Below are positions 58,806-64,000 of a DNA stretch of 64,000 nt, one piece after another. The notes under the pieces were generated by a model. The model made no database searches. It was not told the origin of the DNA and saw only the letters and a list, made by a program, of their open reading frames with translations. The stretch lies in contig NC_043742.1 of NCBI RefSeq assembly GCF_004337985.1, positions 2,094,176 through 2,158,175 of the forward strand, in the 5' to 3' direction. This DNA is from Pyricularia pennisetigena. Taxonomy: Eukaryota > Ascomycota > Sordariomycetes > Magnaporthales > Pyriculariaceae. Numbering within the stretch: position 1 is the first letter of the stretch; each line of letters opens with the position of its first letter. The position numbers and the translations under genes were made by a program.

Positions 58806-60579
58806 TCAGCGAGAGTCCCAGCTCATCCAGCTAAACAACGATGCGGCACTAACCATCGTCAGGATGGTGAGGAAGGAGGCGCCGGCCTTGTCGCCAGAGG
58901 TGATCTCGCTGAGGGTGCGATCATTGCTCTTGGGTCGGCCAGCGTTGACATCGCCCTGGCTCGTGCCTCCCGCCTTTGCCGTCACGGGGGCGGCGACCTC
59001 TGAGATTAACAGACTGGATACGGCGGCGAGGGCGTCCATGCGTTCACCGGCACCGGTGGTCTTATCGACGCTCGGGTCAATATATTCGCCGCGCGTCCAA
59101 TAGAAGCCGCAGGCGCGGCCCGAGGGTGGTCCGGTGCACTGCTTGACAGCCGCCTCGGCCGACTTTTTCAGTGCAGGAAGGACGGTAGCCGCAGTAAAAG
59201 GCGCAAGCTGCGTCACGACCGACATCCATCGGTGCACGTAGCCCTTAAAAGACAGCATGTCGGCTGTGCAGCCGCCCGGGTTTGTCTCGCACGGCAGCTC
59301 AAACGCCGCGCCGTCGGCAAAGAAGTCACGGAGTAGTGACTCGGTAAGCTTGGTGGTGGCTGTTTTCCACTTTTCGTTGCTCGTCTGGTTGTGTGAAAAC
59401 CGACATGGGTTAGCTCTAGTCTCCTGGCGCGGTTCATGGGGTGATGGTGCCAAGACGGGTGCCAAGTCATGCCAAAATATTTGGCGGGCGCCACCTCGGG
59501 GTGCAGTGGGGTGTGATGGTCCTGGCCGCGTCTTGCAGTAGAGGGGTCTTCGGGGGAAAACGAACTAGGATAACGACAAAGACATAAACAAAACAAAATC
59601 AAGGCTACTCACAATATTCCAGAGGAACGCAGTTGCCTGAGTAATGACAGCAATACTATACGAGAACTGGGCCTTGTTGATGTCGGTGCAGTTGTGTTCT
59701 ACATGACCGCCATCGTATACCTTGTATGTATCGTGGTCAATGTAGTTGACAGACCAAAGCCAATCATAAGTCTTCTCGGCGGCATCAGAGTAGGTTGTGT
59801 TGCCTGTGTAGCGAGCGAGTCGCGCTCCAAGATTCATGTAAATGGCATTGGCAATTGCTAAGAGCAAAATCGGCAGTGTCAGCAATCGCCTGAGTCTTAT
59901 ACACACATTTTGTAGTCGTATCCCGCGTTCAACGGGGGGATCTGCCACCTCATGCCGCCGCCACACTTATCGTCGTGTCGCTCGGGGCTGTTCTGTGTCG
60001 TCCAAACGGCCTGCGCCAGAGCCAGCCACTGGGGCTTGTCACTTGGTGGATTCGGAAAATTGGTCTCCGCGGCAAGCATCGCCGTCATGCCCCAGAAACC
60101 CTGGTCATCATTTCCGAGTGATGCACGCTTGGACTGAGGCTGGAAGTCACTGTTTTCTCCGACTTGGTATAGTATACCTTGCGTCACGACATCGTTGTAT
60201 TCGGAGTGTCCGGTCAAATGCCAATAGTCAATCATGGTACCCATGAGTGCGCCGCCCTCCCACCAGTAGTAATCGCCCTTGTTTTCTGATGGAGGGCCTG
60301 GTAAGATGCCTGGCTCTTTGCCGGTCTGGTTGCCTGGGTATAGGGTCATCAAGTCGTAGGCAAGAGTCGTTGAGGCGTCCTTGATCTCCTCTGCGAGAAG
60401 CGTTAAAGTAACGTTAGCAGGCTATGGTGGCTCAAGTCTTACAGCACCAGTTCGGATGTATTCTTTGGGCGAGTCGACGTACGGGAAGTAGCGATTTTGT
60501 AGTACTGTGCATTTGCAATAGGAACGGCAGCCAAAGAGAGCGTCGCTGTCAGACAGCGCGCAAGGTTATTAAGAGCCAT
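58806..60579 (-). CDS. GPI-anchored GH76 alpha-1,6-mannanase-like protein (Dfg5/Dcw1 type)
   Basis: The last three exons are firm: 60390-59905, 59857-59613 and 59384-58806, in phase; the first of these introns is only 47 nt. The first exon begins at 60579 with a signal peptide (MALNNLARCLTATLSLAAVP) but its donor near 60434 does not give the right phase to the acceptor at 60390, so the N-terminal junction is unresolved. GH76 features: TLAYDLMTLYPGNQTG, YYWWEGGALMGTMIDYW, the catalytic Asp pair in LGNDDQGFWGM, QIPPLNAGYDYK, ARLARYTGNTTYSDAAEKTY and later GYVHRWMS. The C-terminus is hydrophobic (FLTILTMVSAASLF), a likely GPI signal. Known role: cross-linking GPI proteins into the cell wall via the glycan. 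Confidence 0.88.
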
Positions 60580-62279
60580 GGTTGCGTCGTGTCAGATACG
60601 CTCTTGAATGAGTGTGCAGTTTTCGATTGTTTTGGATCTCGATGATGAATTTTGCACCTTTCCGGACGCCCCAGGAGCGGAAAGATAGGAATACTTGGAT
60701 GCTCCTAGCTTAGATGAAAAAGAAACTTTGATCGAGAATAAGAGTAGCCTATCCTACAGTCCTCGAGGTCGAATGAATGTAAACGAGTGTCGTTGGTTCA
60801 ACAGTGAAAGACTGCAGTTGGAATGCTGGGCGAAGGGGTGAGTGGTGGGTAACGGAGAGCGAATGCTAGCTAGGACTGGTCCTTTTGCCAAAAAAGACCC
60901 GCCGAAGTACGAATTGTGGCATGAAGAATAGGAGCAGGAAAACTACAGACGACAGAACGGGAAGCGGGTGGAATTACGACTCAGGGGTGGCCGCTAAGCT
61001 AGGAAGTGACGTGGGCGCAAACCTAACAAGTCCTTGGTTTTCGTGTTCAATCGGGACAGCACCGCCACATTCCCGAGCAAATCCAGAATTTTACAACCGG
61101 CTGTAAATTCGTCCTGCTGAGGGGTTCTCGCGCTTCCCGCGGTTTCTTCATCAACTCACAGAAGAAAAAAAAAAGTATCCTGCTCATTCTCTGCTCGCAG
61201 AGGCTGTGCCGACGGAAAAGAATACGGATAGTAGCTCGCACTTCAAACACACTAAGTGGCTCGAACTAATATTTACCGACTTGATCGCCAAGCAGTCTCG
61301 GCGATGCAAATCAAATGCTTGGCCTGAACAAGCTTTTCCGTTTCATTCTACAGGGCTGTGCGGTCATTAAATTGATAGATTGATAATATTCTCGCGACAA
61401 TGTCAAGTCTCAGTTTTGTGAGAATTGATGTCAGACATAACAATAATGAAAAAAAAAAAGTATAAGTAAAAACAAGAAAAACAAAAATAACGGTTAAGTT
61501 CGTCTTTCGTCCCATTTCCGAACCATCTCCCATCCCCAGTTATGCTCGATTCCAAAAACAGGTTGGTGCCGCAATTGGATTACGCATTGCTGCCGTCACA
61601 CCGTATTTTTGGGTCGTCAACACTGGGTCAACACCCGTTCTCAGCCCGGGGCTGAAGTGGCTCCGGACAGTGCAAACTCTTGACGCAGGAAAGAGATGGC
61701 AGGACCCAGAAAACTGCACCTGTTTGGTGTGGAGTTCGGATGAGCAACAGCTCGTGCCTTTGGGGCCTGTCCAAGGTCCTTTGCTACAACAAGGTGTACT
61801 GTGTACAGTACATTGTCCGTTCAAGCTGCTGTCGATCGCATTAGGCTGGCCGTTTCGCCTTGGCACACGGTTCTTCTTGCTTGTTTTACTAGGCGATTGC
61901 CCAGTAGATCTCCACAAACTGGTTACATGTGCGCAACTACACTGCCCATCGACGGGTACGTTGTGTAGTATCGCCCAGTGTCGCCATGTTGAAACCCACT
62001 TTATCAAACTTTATGCAGCATCTTACTATGGTAAGTCGGGGCGCAATACTATGTAATCTCGCCGTGGAAACGTACGCCAACAACCCCGCAAAATTTAAAT
62101 TGCGCACACTCATTGAGCGATGACACGCACTCAAAACTATTGGCGCAAAAAAAAGAAGGTTATGCTTCTTTGTTTGCCATCCATTACCACAAGCCTAATT
62201 ACCTCTTCAACAGGCGTCCCCAGCCAACCCAAGGTGGACGGGCGACAAGCCCCAGCCACACCAAGTCACCGAGTCCACT
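60580..62279. other. intergenic, no gene recognised
   Basis: Upstream of the GH76 gene and downstream of the aspartic protease gene. Only short motif-free frames. Confidence 0.5.
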
Positions 62280-63705
62280 TCATGACAGCAACTTCTTGTT
62301 CGCAAACCCAACCCTCATCTGGCCCATGTCGAAAACCACAAACTGCGCCTTGAGCAGCACGTCGCCAAAGACGTTGATCCCCAGCCCGGCGCTCGATTGC
62401 AGGCCGCCGTAGCACATCCTGTCGTCGTACTGCCAGTACCGCATGTACCTGCCGGGCACCACGCCCCTGACGCCGCCCACCACGAACTTGAAGTCGGGCA
62501 GCGACGCCGCGCACGGAAACACCCACGAGCCCCAGTAGGGATCCACCGCTGCCCCGGCCACCTGTGCGTAGTACAGCTTGACCATCCACTCGGGTAGCAG
62601 GAGCAGCGTCGTGCCCGTGTCGACGATGGCCGCGAACGGCCTAGCCAGGTATGGGCCGCCCCCTATCCCGATGCCGGAGACGCGCACCTCCCACCACGGC
62701 CGCAACGGTATCGCCGCCGCCCAGCCGATTGCACCAGTGTACTCGTTTGGGTTGACGAATCCAAAGTTGTAATTTCCGGGCCTGCCGGCCCGCAGATTTG
62801 CCGTGAAGACGGGCGACGGCAGCTTGTCTTTGATGTTGTCGGCAAAGGTCTGCGCCCGCTGCGGCCGGACCGTGTTGGCCCAGCTCATGCCCAGACCCAT
62901 CAGTCCCGAAATCCAAGGGTCGTCGGTAAAGGACCGCGATGCGTATGTCGCCGACTCCACCACCTGCGCGTCAAACCTGGCCCCGCCGAGCTGCACTCGG
63001 TCTGTGTAGGCGATGCCCGAGGCGCCCGATCCGTCGCCATACGCGATGGACCACGTCGCATTGGGGATGAGCTTGCTTGTTGTTGACTTGCGTGGTGAGT
63101 AGACTGGCCGACCGTTTTGCTGGTCTGTAGGCGTGTCGGTCGACATGACCCAACTGGGATGAAGTGTCAGCGAATGCACGTTTGCCCCGTTGCTTTGGTT
63201 CGTGGATGGCAGCGAAGGAGACCTTACAGATCTGCAGACCCCGTGTCGATTGCAATGTTAATACTCTGTGGTGGTGTGCCAAACCTGATGGCTGAGATGT
63301 ATTCAATGTCATAAGGCGCCGGCGGCACGGCCAGGACAGACCCGAACATGTTGTTACCTGCATTGCTCCCCCAAAGAGGCAAGGTTCATATGTAAGATAT
63401 GTAAGTTTCCTTCCATCTTTCGCCTTGCAGAATCTCAAATCAATAAAGCCTTTACACGTACGCTGCTGCAGCTTGGTCCGGATACGTGAATTTATCTCCA
63501 CCGCGGCACGCAATCTCGGCGTCAGGGTCGCGTTGTACTTGGAAAACGCATGGAGGAGAGCGTCGAGCCCTGTACACTCCCTGAAGTGCCTGTTCTTCTC
63601 CTGCGCGATGGTGAACGCGCCACCAGGTAGAGCATTTTCGACTGGAGAGGCGGCAGCCAGGGCAGCACTAGACACCACACAGGCAAACACCAGGAGGTAA
63701 TGCAT
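62280..63705 (-). CDS. secreted pepsin-like aspartic protease (family A1)
   Basis: Three exons, 63705-63462, 63357-63228 and 63153-62280, give 415 aa; the donor C|GTACGT and acceptor CAG|GT restore KLQQRNNMFGSVLAV, and the second splice rebuilds DTGSADLWVMS. Signal peptide (MHYLLVFACVVSSAALAAAS) plus a propeptide of about 65 residues. Both catalytic Asp motifs are present: IAIDTGSADLWV and AAIVDTGTTLLLLP; the flap region has WSIAYGDGSGASG. The C-terminal strand LGINVFGDVLLKAQFVVFD is typical. No GPI-like tail, so probably freely secreted. Family knowledge: acid endopeptidase for protein nutrition or processing. Confidence 0.93.
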
Positions 63706-64000
63706 GGTTGGGGGATCTCAAGCAGCGACAATGATCAAGGAGAGGGCTGATCTTGTAGAACGGTGGGATAAATGGTGGGACTATCTGCGGCGGATTGCCA
63801 TGATCGGGGGATCGACGAAGATCGTCGGTAGTCAGTCTCGAGCACACATTTTGTTCCTTTTTATTAGCCTCGAGAGTGGAATGCCACCATAGAAACGCGT
63901 CTTAAAAGGAAATCACTTATAAAGCTGGACATTCCACCGCTATCGTATTGAGACACCTGCACCACTGACCTCGAATGATCCGGCCACTGGTCTCCCAAGA
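63706..64000. other. right edge, promoter region of the aspartic protease
   Basis: Upstream of the protease start codon. No other gene was seen before the window ends. Confidence 0.5.

Overview
This window is nuclear DNA of a filamentous ascomycete (Pezizomycotina, most likely a Sordariomycete). The reasons are: genes split by short introns of roughly 50-180 bp with GT..AG ends and CTAAC-type branch sites; families typical of these fungi (HET domain, AA9 polysaccharide monooxygenases, family-2 haem peroxygenase, GMC oxidoreductase, Dfg5/GH76, rhodopsin-like 7TM protein); and one retrotransposon wrecked by transitions in repeat-induced point mutation (RIP) context. Eight runs of N show it is a draft assembly. 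The species cannot be fixed from the sequence.

Layout. 0.8-4.3 kb: a calpain-like protease (minus). 4.3-8.9 kb: mostly empty, with a 338-bp MITE at 7.15 kb. 9-11.1 kb: a family-2 haem peroxygenase and an AA9 LPMO, convergent. 11.9-13.3 kb: a rhodopsin-like membrane protein. 14.1-24 kb: a solo LTR, a mitochondrial-type SDR, then a complete 8.07-kb Ty1/copia element with 166-bp LTRs and a 5-bp target duplication. Its gag-pol is destroyed, and about 2 kb of extra sequence before the 3' LTR reads best on the opposite strand. 24.2-26.2 kb: a secreted LVIVD/choice-of-anchor-B protein. 27.7-29.4 kb: a HET-domain gene. 30.2-31.7 kb: a secreted intradiol dioxygenase with a GC-AG intron. 32.3 kb: a small spliced membrane peptide gene. 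34.4-36.5 kb: a secreted GMC oxidoreductase. 37.4 kb: a small secreted protein. 38.2 kb: an unknown Cys-rich protein. 39.4-41.4 kb: an MFS sugar transporter. 42.9-45.3 kb: a large coiled-coil protein. 49.9-51.6 kb: a divergent SRPK-like kinase. 52.4-53.4 kb: a second AA9 LPMO. 54.3-55.3 kb: a single-pass surface protein. 58.8-60.6 kb: a Dfg5-like GH76. 62.3-63.7 kb: a secreted pepsin-like protease.

How the genes fit together. Much of the coding content is secreted and oxidative: two AA9 enzymes, a GMC flavoenzyme that could supply reductant or peroxide, a peroxygenase and an aromatic ring-cleaving dioxygenase, plus a sugar importer. This fits a plant-biomass-degrading or plant-associated fungus. 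The genes are dispersed and on both strands, so they are a functional theme and not a demonstrated cluster. For most multi-exon genes below I joined the exons by hand and checked that total coding length is a multiple of three; four genes (GMC oxidoreductase, HET, rhodopsin-like and GH76) have a junction or start that does not resolve cleanly, and this is stated in each entry.
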